In this document: piece after piece, positions 31,775 to 45,600 of the stretch
How positions within the stretch are numbered: position 1 is the first letter of the stretch
Layout of the letters: every line of letters starts with the position of its first letter
Source: Paraphysoderma sedebokerense
Lineage: Eukaryota > Blastocladiomycota > Physodermatomycetes > Physodermatales > Physodermataceae
DNA length: 64,000 nt
Reading direction: 5' to 3'
Assembly: GCA_025602915.1 (NCBI GenBank)
Contig: JAHLJZ010000040.1
Span: 1-64,000 of the forward strand
The notes under the pieces: generated by a model
What the model saw: the letters and a program-made list of their open reading frames with translations, nothing else
The model's database searches: none
Told to the model about the DNA's origin: nothing
Translations under genes and position numbers: made by a program

Positions 31775-32356
31775 ATGTTCCATTCATCTACCAAAGCTCT
31801 CTGCATCGTCGCCTTATTTTCATGTATTTTTTACCCTGGTTACAGCACTCCATTCCCAAACCACAATTCATCCACTTTATTGAACTCGACTGCACCTCAA
31901 AAACCTGAATTGAATCGAACTCCCCTCGTCCCAATCCCTTCAAATATAACTAGCGGAAACTCCCCTGCCAGTGACACCATCCCTGATGAAGAACAGGATA
32001 ACTCAGATGCCGTTGTTCGTTCCTCGAACTCATCCAGATTATCATCGCCTCAGATTCCGGTGAATGGTTCAAGAACTTTTAACTCCTCTGTCGTTGTTCG
32101 TTCCTCGAACTCATCTAGATTATCATCGCCTCAGATTCCAGTCAATGGCTCAAGAACTTTTAACTCATCTGATTCAGATGCAGTCGAAGGTTCACCGGGT
32201 GCTCCTCCTGTCGAAATCGTTAATTCTACTGAACCGTCTTCAGGGTCTCCGCAAGAATCTGTTACACTGAGTGAATCTGTTTTTGTGGGTAAAATAACCG
32301 ACATACCTACATTTAATAATCCTAACGTTACTGTATCTAGCAATAAGACTGAATGA
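31775..32356 (+). CDS. Small secreted Asn/Ser-rich protein with internal repeat
   Basis: 193 residues, intronless, no recognised family. Residues 1-24 are a signal peptide (KALCIVALFSCIFYPGYS). The mature part is low in complexity and has about a dozen N-x-S/T sequons (HNSS, LNST, LNRT, SNIT, SNSS, VNGS, FNSS, VNST, PNVT, SNKT), so it should be heavily N-glycosylated. A 27-residue unit containing SSNSSRLSSPQIPVNGS is present twice in tandem (81-base period, starts 32012 and 32093) with very few base changes, a recent duplication. There is no GPI or membrane segment at the C-terminus. A cell-wall/matrix glycoprotein or secreted effector-like protein is a guess. Confidence 0.62.
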   Translation: MFHSSTKALCIVALFSCIFYPGYSTPFPNHNSSTLLNSTAPQKPELNRTPLVPIPSNITSGNSPASDTIPDEEQDNSDAVVRSSNSSRLSSPQIPVNGSRTFNSSVVVRSSNSSRLSSPQIPVNGSRTFNSSDSDAVEGSPGAPPVEIVNSTEPSSGSPQESVTLSESVFVGKITDIPTFNNPNVTVSSNKTE

Positions 32357-32824
32357 TTATCATAAGTCGTATTTAGCTTAGAGAGAATTGAAATAATTCA
32401 TTGTTGTCATCAGCTTTTAAAATCTGTTTATGTAATTCATGAATATGTTAAAGCTTGGATTCAAATAAACTTAAAAATACATATTGTATAAAAATACCAA
32501 AGAACGTTATATTCTTCTTATCCTCTTGAGTCAATATCCACAGTTAAAGTCACTGCAAGGCGTCTAACTTTGTAAATGACTTTAGTATTTGTATACATGA
32601 GATTTTCTTTTTGGAGAGTCATGGTAATGACTAGGTAACTGACAATTTTGTTAATGGCGTTCTACAGCACCTTTGAGTTATCAATATTCCATATTTGGGT
32701 AATTTGATAATTATGATGCAACGCCTCTAAATGTTTACAACCGGGCAACCCTGACTTTTTATACAAAATAATATTCCTATTTCGAGTTGCTTTATCACAC
32801 ATCAATTCAAATATGACATCAGTT
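32357..32824. other. Convergent intergenic region
   Basis: 3' flanks of the secreted protein (+) and a glycosyltransferase (-). A/T-rich, AATAAA-like signals around 32465; nothing else seen. Confidence 0.5.
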
Positions 32825-34479
32825 TTATCTCTTCTTGATTGGTTCACTGCATTTTTTCCTAGTATAATCCACAGTCAAAAACTTTCTGCTCACTGCCTCT
32901 TCGTCTCGATTTATTCCACCTTTTCCGTTCAGATAAGCCCAAGTTCGGGGGTGAAGGGTTTTGTATTTTGGGGAATCGCAATCTGGGAACCATTCCTGTT
33001 CCGGAACAGAAGACGAAGAAGAAGGTCGATCAGCTTTCTGATGCCACATAGCGATACACCTTCCATGATGAATCATATCAGTAACGCTAGTTAAATATCT
33101 ATCTGAATTGTCTGTGAATTTTCCGAGGTTCCATTCACGAGCATGTAGGAAGAAGTCCCAGTTGGAGAACTTTTCTGGCAGATTGTCAAGGACAGGGGCG
33201 TATGGGTAAGGAAGATGTGCCGCAGGGAAAGCCTGAGTTTAGACAAGGCAAAGATAGGCGAATGTCCGCATTAAAAAATTGAATGGGTTAGTTGACAAAC
33301 CCAGGACAAGAAAAAACTGCAACAAGTCCAAACATACCCAATCCCTACACAGGCTTCCTTTATACCGGTTGTTGTCCAAATCACTCAACCGCGGGCAGGG
33401 TTGCAAATTACTGATCTCTTTTCCTCTTTCGCTAAACGAAAGAGCGTTACCGATCAAATTAAATTCACTATAAAGGCCAGTCTCTAACGCAACATCTACA
33501 TATGCATCGTCAAAAATAACAACTTCTGGTTTCCCTTCTGCTTTAGATTTTCGCTTCCGATGTTCCAATGACATTTCCCTAGCAATCTTGAGCCCATCAA
33601 TATGGAAAAGAAAAGGATAAAAACTGACAAAACACCCGTGAAGGCGTCCTAGAGCCGAGGAAATAGGAGGCCCCCAATTATAACTAGACAAATGTACACA
33701 ATAACATTAGTTAGGCGAACTTTAAACTGAAATACGAGATCAACCGCAACAAACCTATCCGCCCAATAAAACCAGTAGGGTCTGCCGTTGTCATCAAACA
33801 AGTTTTGACAAGTCAACGGATAAGTAAAGATTGAATCTGTATCCATATACAATAAATATTCCGGGCCACCATCTTTAATCGGGGCGGTGAAATTATCAAC
33901 CCACATTCTGCTCCACTGTTGCCTTATTGAGGCCGAAATACTTTTATCACTCTTCCACAGAGTCTTTCGTGTACTGTATAGATCTTTCAACGGAGTCTCG
34001 TCAACATAAACCACAGAGACATTATGTTTCGAAGGAAATAATGCCATATCGATTGGTAATTGACTTTGTTTTGATAAGAATATGATGACGGAGTGAATAC
34101 AAGAGACAAAATGTTCGATTGATGACATCGTAGTTGTTAACATGGCGATTTGAGATGGCGAACCAAAGGCATGAATTATTATTGCTACATTGGAGAGTGG
34201 ACAAAATTCGGGTCTCATCTGAGAGAATGTCGAGCGTTGAGGAAGGATATTATATGTCGTCGTTGAACCAGTACCCGCTGTGATGTAATGTGGAGCGGCG
34301 ACGGAAGAGAAAGAAATTCTGTTGAAGGCCACCGTAGCGAGAAAGATAATAGCGGCCGTTACTATCGAATATAGTAGAAGCCTCTTGCATCTATAGGGGA
34401 ACATCATTCTATGCGACTTGGAAGGGGATCCGATGGTGGTAATTGAGTCGAATTGATGAATAGGAGCATACGACGACAT
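32825..34479 (-). CDS. Type II membrane glycosyltransferase-like protein
   Basis: Exons 33755-34479, 33338-33683 and 32825-33232 give 492 residues. One membrane helix lies at residues about 33-52 (LLLYSIVTAAIIFLATVAF), followed by a lumenal domain. The GT-A-like features are NVAIIIHAFGSPSQIAML at the start of the fold, and the acidic motif YMDTDSIF at about 213-215, a DxD-type metal/nucleotide-sugar site; ADSYNWGPPISSALGR follows across junction 1. I cannot name the family or donor. The gene lies 354 bases downstream of, and on the same strand as, the transporter-glycosyltransferase fusion, so both may work in the same Golgi glycan pathway. Splices were fixed by phase and by the continuous frame from AFPAAHLPYPYAP onward. 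Confidence 0.65.
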
Positions 34480-34833
34480 CTCTCAATCAAACTACTCTGG
34501 GCTTTTTCCTTGACAGAAGGTTTCCCTATATCTTTGGACTCTAGGCACTGTACGATATATATCAAGGATCCGCTGTGAATATTATCGCAACGATGAATTT
34601 TAATTCGCAGGTTTACCAAGGTATAAGATGCAACGAAAAGAAGTATTTTTGAGCGGGCAAGTATGTGCATGAAAATCACGTGGAGATCAATCGACTTATA
34701 TAACTTCTATTTTACAGACTAAAACGAAAAAGTACAGTTTGCGTCACTGAATACATAATTTTAACAATTATTGCCAATTACAAATGTAACAAATCCCGAA
34801 TTTTCAACACATGTCTGCCGTCCATGGCCCCGC
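34480..34833. other. Spacer between two co-oriented glycosyltransferase genes
   Basis: 354 bases: 3' flank of the fusion gene and promoter of the type II glycosyltransferase. No TATA box or gene recognised. Confidence 0.45.
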
Positions 34834-37275
34834 TCAACGTTTGTCGCTTGTCTGATTTCCTTTCTTTACCGGCTTGCTCTTTTCTGCCTCTGCACTGGAA
34901 TTTCTGCCGGCTTTCTCCTCTCCAGTTAGCACGAATCCACACTCTTGTTTCGCTAATTTGGCATACCGGCTCATTATATGATTTTGTTCATCCAACCCGC
35001 TACGTTGAGTATAATAGCCATAATGAACCACCAACGCTTTTCCAACTGCTGCACAATGCCTGCCCAATCTCTTAGGAATCTCTACCGCTATTTCTTGCTC
35101 ATCATCTTTCATTGTGATCACTGTATTACTTGAGTTCAATATGAAGAAATTGATACTCCATCTCGCATCTCTATCGTAAGCGTGGAAATCGTAAATCGGA
35201 AAATCATAAAGCCAAGTCATGTTGTGCTCCATGTTATATAAAAAGTTTTCATGGCTCAACATGGCACATTTCCAATTTTCCCATGCGCATTTTTTCAGGT
35301 CATAGTCGTTTCCGTTCAAATACAAAGGCTCCTTAGATCTGATCCATGGAGCTCCCGGTTCAAATGAAGGCGTGTACGGAGCAATCGCACCTAACGATCC
35401 ATGAACTGGAGCTAGGATGGGGTGATTAACGACATTGGCAGAGAGGAATATGTAACGATCACGTAATTTCTCTGTCAACAATTCCTCGAAAGTTCCGTCT
35501 CGTATGTAGATGATGTCGTCATCCACTTTGAAATATAAGGTATTGGGAGTCATCCAGCTGTAATGTGTTGAAAAGTCCCAGCCGTTGTTCGGTATTTCGA
35601 TCTTACGATAGTATGGCTGATTTCGCTCAAGTAAATACTCCAAAAAGTCTAGATCCCACTGTTTGTCGGTCTTGACAACGAAAATGACTTCTGATAAAAT
35701 ACCACCATTCTTTGCGAGATTTCGTTCAAGGTAGCAATTCAATATTCGAACCGACTCTCGACGACCATAAAAGATAACGGCAGAAACATTGTGGGATCGT
35801 AGCTCATTAGTGTTGGCTAATGGAACATATGGCTTCGGACGGAAATCCGCACTTCCCGACAAACTGGAACAGGATGTGATGATAAATATCAATAAGATAG
35901 CGTAGAAAATTCGAATCAAAAGCCGAGTGATAAGAGGGGTGGATCGACGACCGTGAGAAGAATCACTTCTATTGCCGTTGGTAACAGGTAGTAATTTTTT
36001 GCTATGTTTCGAAGTAGCAAACGCTCCAGCTAACACAAATAATCCCAAAACCGATCCTGCAATACCCAGGGGATGATATATACTTGCAATCATGTTATTA
36101 TAAGTCATGTAGACAGACGTCACGATGACTAAAGCACCAGAGAAAAATAGGGATAACTGAAGAGGCGACGAATCGGAAATCATTTCACTGAATAACTTGA
36201 TAGAAACAGCCATCAGAAATCCGCTGAGAAGCAATGTCAGCATAACAGGTTGTGTAACCACAACCGCCGCTGATTCCACAAGCAGTGCGGCACCCAAGAA
36301 CGCCAAAATAGAAAAATGTAGCTAAAGCATGGAACGCAGAATAAGAGGTTATTGTCAATTTATACCTGTCAGGAAAAATCATCGTACAAGATGGGGAATA
36401 TACAAACCATCCATGTCCGCCTCACAGACTCCCAAACATCATGCGAGTTTAATTTATACAGCTCATCAATAAAGATAAAAGTGGAACCTTGAGCTAATGT
36501 ACTGATTACTCCAAGTACTACTCCAAATGCATTATACTGAGTCAATATCTCCTTCGATGCCGTATACACCATCATTGCAAGAGAAATACTAGGAATCGCC
36601 ATTATTACTGAATTGAATATTACAGGTTGTACCGGATTGATAGAAAAGAAGAGAGGGGGGAGAAATGACTATGTCGGTACAAAAATCGACAGTCAGCAAA
36701 CTCATCCAAGCCGCAGCGAAATGATCCCAGTTGCCGAAATAAAGGAATCAAAATAAATAGTGAAAATCGAGGGCCTAGCGTCAACTTACCTTTATTATAA
36801 CCATATAAGTCGTTGGGAGTTGATTGAATGCCTGGTTTTCGGTAAACATCCATACATTCATAGCAAATACTAACTTGAGTACAAGGATCCATTCTCTTTT
36901 TCGCTCATTTGAACCTAATGAGGTATCAAGTTTCCCCTCTTTTTCTTTCTCCCATTCATGAAGGTCCGACTGAGGACTGGAATAACTATCATTGTTGCCG
37001 TGATTCTGTCGAAATCGTAGCAGTCTGAGTGGTGTTATTTGACGAATGAATTTCGAAACTTTTGGGGAAAGAACGGAGAGGAGAAGAATATATAGGCACG
37101 CTAGAGATGTTGAGAGAAGGGGACAGCACAAGCTGTGTCGAATAAGTCTGATCGACTCTACCAGGACCAAAAGCGCTGGCAGTGCAGCGGCAAGGACCAT
37201 CGCTTTTGAAAGCACTACGGGTTTTAGAAGGAGCGGGCGGGAGAGAGGGAAATCGTTGAGAGGACTGAATGCCAA
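34834..37275 (-). CDS. Nucleotide-sugar-transporter-like / glycosyltransferase fusion
   Basis: Exons 36790-37275, 36408-36668 and 34834-36321 give 744 residues. Residues about 1-352 contain roughly ten hydrophobic helices; ENQAFNQLPTTYMVIIKS followed by a Pro-rich helix pair resembles the TPT/nucleotide-sugar transporter branch of the drug/metabolite transporters. A Ser/Arg linker and an eleventh helix (380-401, RLLIRIFYAILLIFIITS) lead to a lumenal glycosyltransferase domain (about 425-744) with YFKVDDDIIYI (VDDD at 515-518), LSANVVNHP and WSINFFIL, matching a fungal glycosyltransferase family with a K-x-D-D-D site. All three exons are joined in phase 0 and exon 3 carries the last helices and the transferase in one frame, so the fusion does not depend on gene prediction alone. 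Confidence 0.72.
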
Positions 37276-38227
37276 AATTTGTTAGACTTAAGATTGCGGT
37301 AGCACAATCAACAATGCCATATGTTTGCCGAACTTTCTCTCTCTTTGGTACTATGGTTCGAAATAACCACTCTTGTCGGTTTTCTGGGCCTCTTCTGAAA
37401 TCTGAGCCGAACGATAAATTTGAGGAATGAATTGATGCATCGGCCGCCCTCTCGAAGAATACTGCCACGTGATAGGCACGTGCCCTCTTTCCGCGGTGTT
37501 TCTGGATTTCCGTCCGGCGGATCGAAGCAAGGCCGACAATGCGGAATGCCCGACATAAAACTCTCTGTAATGTAAATAATATATAATGCTTTGACCCGAC
37601 ATCATATATTTTTTGTCACCGCGGTATTTCAGTGTTCCACTCCCACAGTCCACACTCCACAGGGGTTTGATCTTCAGTATTTCATCTGAATCGAAAAGAA
37701 ACCAGAATAACTAAAATCTTCACGCCAATCTCCATGGTAAACATTCTACCGCTTATACTGAAAACAAAGACAAAATTTCGTAAATTGGATAGGACCCTCT
37801 TCGATTATTGACGAGACTTCCGAAATGGGAATATCGCGGTCCTCGAGGTTGTATCGGTGATAACAGTGAATCAGGTGAATTTCTAGAACTGGAATACGGT
37901 TGGACTTTTAATAGCTTTTAATCAGTTTGCTCGTGTTCCCAACTGTACACCGCTTTCGGTCCTCCAACTATTATATCGTCCTCGCCCTCCATTCCTTAAT
38001 ATGTACTCTCCACATCAAAGGATTATCGAAGAGAACATGTGCCGACCTGGCTTTTCTCGAGCACATCGCTCTAACCGAGGATCATTACAACAGGCGGCCA
38101 ATAATGAAGTCCTTGCGGCAGTTTCAGAAAACCGAACGTTGAATTTCCAAAATTATATAATCACAATCAAGATCGCTTTGACTTGAGTACACAATCTTGC
38201 AATAAATCTATCCGAACTTAACCTAAC
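37276..38227. other. Intergenic region of about 1 kb
   Basis: Upstream of the fusion gene. Several overlapping open frames occur but mostly mirror each other on opposite strands and match nothing I know. No gene supported. Confidence 0.4.
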
Positions 38228-38682
38228 CTAGATTGCTGAATATCTTTCATACCCCTCGAATAATGCCTTCCAATTAAAATTGGATTCTTGATTTGGAAAA
38301 ACACTGTTATTTGGGACAATTCCAACAAAATTAGTAGTATATGCTGATGCCAATGAATTTGAGGCACTGAGTTCAGGCAGCTGCTCAAATTCAGAAGAAC
38401 CATCATCGAGTAAAGCCCAGCCCCACATTTGAATGCCATTCTGATACTAAACTTAAATTGACTTGAATTTAAATTATTCTGATGAATTGTCTCCTATACA
38501 ATTTTGAATATACATGTATTATTTGTGCTTATCGACGCAACAGTTAAAACGAATAAGCCGGTTGATTTTGACACTAAGGTAAAGTTGACTGCATGTTTAT
38601 ATTTTCCATAGTACTTAAATATTCCGGTACCAGTGAATATTATATTAGTCGCTGATATTTGAAAATCATCATATATATACAC
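38228..38682 (-). CDS. Unrecognised small gene or gene remnant
   Basis: Two open segments can be joined: one ending NTCIFKI at a GT donor near 38496, the other starting after an atcag acceptor near 38440 as NGIQMWGWALLDDGSSEFEQ and running to TAG at 38228. Both stay in frame and read like protein: the first (TGTGIFKYYGKYKHAVNFTL) looks beta-rich, the second has a WGWALLDDG motif. No convincing start codon or signal peptide was found upstream, so the 5' end is unresolved. It may be a small gene, or the 3' remnant of a larger one. Confidence 0.3.
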
Positions 38683-38888
38683 CGAAATTAAATGTGATAT
38701 TCGAAGTTGAATACATAATCATGGTCGTGGACGCGCGAAAAATTTTGTATCCTAAGATTTGCATAAATATACTACCTACAACATTGAACTGTTCGGCGCG
38801 AGATATATCTTTATATTCTCAATACTTTATGAGGTACTGACTAGTAATTTATTTAAACCTGCCAAGGCTCCGATTAGTTGCATTTAAT

Positions 38889-40137
38889 TTACGACATAAA
38901 CTTACAGACAGGTAATCTGTATCTGTCCAATGTAAAGTACTTCCTCCTCACTCCGTCCCACACTTCATCCCCCAATTCATTCATATTTACAATCTCAAAA
39001 TCAGTTTTGATGCCCATTCCTTCTAAATCCATCTCAACTATCCTTGAGTAGACTTCATTGAAAAAGTCATTTGTCGCCCCTAGTCCATTGAAATAACTAT
39101 ATACTCCGTCGCATTTTAATATATTAGGAACGAATTCGTGAAAATCGGTCAAATCATCGTAATATTCAGCATATGTGTCGAAAAAAATCCCGTCAAACTG
39201 TTTACCAGATGCTTCCAGTTTTGGTAAATGCTCCTGCCATCGCCCAAAAAGAATGGTAACGTTAGGTTTTTTGTCCCATCCTTTTGATAACATATGAGCG
39301 TAAACGTCCGGATGTGCCTCGATGATTGTATGAGTAGAAGGTTTAGACTTTTGAAGATAAGCGTCTATTATGCCGAGTCCGAAGCCTGAATTAATTGACA
39401 CAAGTCTCGTCAGCTATTGGATACATCATTCAAAAAGATATTTTTTTCAGGACATGACACAAACCGATATTTAAAACATCTAAACCTTCTCTTGGGGCGA
39501 TTTTGTCTGCATGTAGTTTCATCAATTTATCTTCCCAACCCATCATCACTCCATTCTCGTCTTCGTCTAATAGTTTTTCGCCCTTATCATCATAATGCAA
39601 CTTTTGTTTCAGATAATCTAAATTTGTGGGCTTTGTTTCTTTCTCTTCTGGGGGGATGTCGCAAGCGTCTTCGTTAATATCGTCATTTTCTATTTCAGAT
39701 TGAACAGGACATAAAGATTTTCGCATCATTCGAAACAAAAGTTCTGCACGAACTCCCTCATTCAATAAGTACTCATAAATTTCGTGATGCCCCATTCGCT
39801 CTGCAAATTCTGCTGCTGTCAATTGATCCGAGGACAGAAGGTTCCATGGATGGCCGTTCTGCATTCGCCACAAAGATTGTTAAATCCGGTATTTCCATTT
39901 CAGATTAGATGACCAATTAGCGAAACAAACCTCTAGTAGTAATTTGACTATATCTAGATGACCATTCGCGGCGGCAAAGAATAACGGGGTCAAACCTTGT
40001 TCTTCGGAAACGGTAATATCAGCACCTTCGTCGATTAATCGTTTCGCATCGTCATATCGGCCTTCCGAACAGGCAAACAACAATCCTTTAGACAATTGCT
40101 GGTAATCACTCTCTTGTGCTGCATTTCCCTGAACCAT
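38889..40137 (-). CDS. RMT2: Protein arginine N-methyltransferase 2 (Rmt2-type)
   Basis: Exons 39931-40137, 39465-39858 and 38889-39385 give 365 residues. Residues 1-100 hold two ankyrin-like repeats (EQGLTPLFFAAANGHLDIVK, QLTAAEFAERMGHHEIYEYL). The methyltransferase part begins LDYLKQKLHY and has GVMMGWEDKLM, the SAM loop LNIGFGLGIIDAYL (across junction 2), IIEAHPDVY, FDGIFFDTYAEYYDDL, FNGLGATNDFF and the ending RRKYFTLDRYRLPVC. This is the exact motif order of yeast Rmt2, which methylates the delta nitrogen of an arginine in ribosomal protein uL11/Rpl12. Length is close to that of fungal Rmt2. It begins 173 bases downstream of the seryl-tRNA synthetase stop on the same strand. Confidence 0.93.
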
Positions 40138-40310
40138 TGTAATACTGCTTAAAGAGAATTGTCGAGTTGACGGTCAGATACATCGAAGAACCAGTCGTTA
40201 TTTGGTTGCCACGGACGATAATCACGTGCGGTTTATTAATATCAGTCTACTGACAATTAAATCATTTCGTTCTTTTAGCATCAAATACAAAAATCTACTC
40301 AGTATTATTT

Positions 40311-42311
<2,001 letters not shown>

Positions 42312-42608
42312 GTTTCTTAAGATATCGGTTAAGGAGGGCGTACTAAGGATAAAAAAACTTCACCAAACAAAAATCCAAATGGTTCCGCGTGACGATGTGA
42401 CTCATTTTGGCGCGCACACATTGTATTATTGGACAACATGAAGAAAAGAGAACAAAACTTCATACTTCGATAACCAAATGTAAGATATTAATAAAGATAT
42501 TTCATTCATTCATTGTAATAATCGTTACAAGTAAATGAATTATCAACATGGAATTATTAACATGCCAGGGTGTTGAATAAGCTAGATCTAATCATACGAC
42601 AGTTAAAC

Positions 42609-45600
42609 TTATTCCTGATCTACTTTCTGTTGCCTTGCAAATTCCAAAAAGACTTGCTCTAGAGTTACACCCATAAACGCATACTCTTCAACTTCCAATT
42701 CCTCTTTCCTCGATTCCATCTCCCCAAACACATCCCCAACTTTCAGTTCCCGCCCACTTTCCGTGCCTGTCTCCTTCCTTGAGATTTTAAAAACAAGACG
42801 TCCTCCCGCCTCCCCTTCGACGTCTATCCGGTGCACCGCAAGTCCAACGAACAAGTTTGTTACAAAACTCTCGACTTTGTTTAACCGCTCTGTTAAAGTC
42901 GTTTCAGGTCTTTCGCTTCGAGAGGAATTTTCGGCATTCGACCTCTCTCTTATTTCAGAGTCGGTTTTAACTTTGACCTCAAGCTGGTAAGTATCTTGAC
43001 CGTGCTTAGATTTTAATTGTTGACTTGAACCCAGTGCGACTAACTCGCCATTGGTGATAATGGCAATTCGCGTACACAAGAAGTCGGCTTCTTCGAGCGC
43101 GTGGGTAGTAAGAATGCAGGCTCTGTCTTTGGCCGTCGATGAAACAACGTTCCACATAAATCTTCTATAATATAATTGAACATTAGTAAAAGAAAGCCGG
43201 GCCAAACTTAAGTATATATCATGAAAATAACACTGTGCTAACCTGGAAGACGGATCCATCCCCGTGGAGCATTCATCCAACACCAACAATTCTGGATTTC
43301 CTATGATACTAATCGCGAAACTCAATTTTCTTTTGTTCCCACCACTCAGATCCTTTGCCTTTACATGCCTGTACTCTTCAATCTTCAATAAAGTTATCAT
43401 TTTTTCGACTAATTCGGCAACACATTCTTTCTTAACCAACTTGATGTTCGCATAAAATCGTAAATGTTCATACACAGTTACTGAATCCCAAAGTGCATCG
43501 GCTTGCGGACAAAAGCCCATTATTCGATATGATTGAGAGGGATCATTGAAAAAGCAGCGACCCTTTATGTATAAACCGTTGGCGTACGTTGGAGCAAGTT
43601 GGCCAGTAATGATGTTTTGACTAGTCGATTTTCCGGCACCGTTTGGCCTGTGGTCGAAGTTCATATTAGTACAGAAAACGTGATGTAGGTCTCTGTTATT
43701 AGGAGGATCGAGAAAAAAACCAAGATAACTGGTTAGGGAGGCAAGGAGAGATACTAACCCAAGTAACCCGAGACATTCCCCTCTTTTAACTCCGATTGTC
43801 AAATCCTTGACCACCACTTTTTCAGACTTAACCTTTTTCTGTCTCCCCAAAAAACTTTTCTTACCTTTCACGTCTTTTAAAACTGTAAATCGCTTTCTCA
43901 ATCCTTCAGCTAATAACAAGTCGTTTTCGTCTCCGACAAACCCAGCGTCGCTATTTTCCTGTATAGCTCTTTCCAAGCAATCCCTGACCCTTCTCCGTTC
44001 TGAATAAACATCCCGATCTTCGTTCAATTCATGATCTTCGTCCATTCTGTTTCTTTCGGTCGCCGGCCAGTTTTGTATTCTATGTTGGCTATTCTCCATG
44101 CCGTACCTTCGTTCAAGGTACATCAATCCCATTCCTTGGATTAACCCGGAAAGTATCATAAACAAAATCGACAGGGAAAGGACGTTTTCAATTTTGAGAA
44201 GAGCTTGAAAAGTAACAATGCCACCTGTCACATAGTATAATCGATTGAAGTACCACAGACATCCAACAAAACTGTAAGCTGGGAACAGAATAATCGCGAT
44301 GAAGTGAAGGGCCTTAGCAATATTGGGCAGATTTAGTACATCCACCATTGCCACGGCCATGTATAACACAAACACTTCAAGATTGATCAGAGAAGGTAAC
44401 CAGGTTTGAACATCTTTCACGGTTTTAAATAGGAAGGAGTAGCAATATACACTTAAACATGTTGTCGGCATGTAAATGATTAAAATGACGATTAAGAAAA
44501 GCAGTGAATTGCCGATTAAAGGTTCCACGTTAAATATATGAACTAATATAATTACAGCGATACTGACGACGGAGTAAGAGAGCACATCCGATATCAGGTA
44601 GCCTAGCCAATACGACGAAGGGTGCGTCCCCATGATTAACAACTGATGTCGAATTTTGTTAACTCTTTCTTTGACGACATCGACACCGAAGACTGCAGGA
44701 GCCAGTGAAACAGATAACCCGATCAAGATAAGTGACGAGGCAGAAGTGGAGCTAAATTTGGGTGTTTGTAGCGGAAGCGGTTTATTGATTGTCGTTATTT
44801 GGTATGATGCCGGGATGGGTTTTCTTTGAGACTCGGCTAGATAAGCGAAAACAGCATTCGAAAGAATGTTTGTAGCAACAGGCAATGAGTGAATGGATGT
44901 ATCATTGAACAGAATAGAGGCGTTGAATGACGGAGCGGAACCATTAGGTTGAATTCCTCGAATAGCAATGCCAAACTGATAATTTGAACTTGATTGAAAG
45001 AAGGTATGAAGGTTGCCAGACACCAAATTGGTGGGAAATTCAAATCTTGATACTAAAGGAGCTGTGACAGACGCAGCGGCAGAACTATTATAAGGAATTT
45101 CAGTTCTATAAACGTTTTGAGGTAAAGAGGCATATCGCAATGGGATTCCAGGTATCAGGCTCGATCCCGAAGTTTGAGTGATGCCAATTCCAATCAACAA
45201 GATAACAATGGGAACGAAGATAACAGCTAAAATAACATTGGGGTCAGCAAGTTTTTGGCGGATTCGGAGGTGAACAATACAGGAAAGTTGGCGACTGAAT
45301 AAGGACGATGCATCTTGTGGGTAATTCAATTCAATTGGCGATTCCGGTCCATGTAAACGATTGTCCGTCGTGTCTTCATTTTCCAGTTTTAAGAAAACTT
45401 CCTCCAACGTCGTCACTAAATTAATGAAGTGAGAAAGTATGAACAGTAAAATTTTGTCTGAGTTGACGGAATGGAAGAAACTCAATTGTGCACTTACTCG
45501 ACAACCCGAAACTATCTATTCCAAGCCTACCCATTTCATCTTCTAAGGCATCAAAGAAGTGTTTAAATTCAGATACACTTTGATACGGTAGCGTGAACGA

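Noticed and set aside
37276-37660. Overlapping 80-160-codon open frames on the - strand upstream of the transporter-glycosyltransferase gene
   Set aside because: They overlap each other in different frames, extend antisense or out of frame into exon 1 and match no family.
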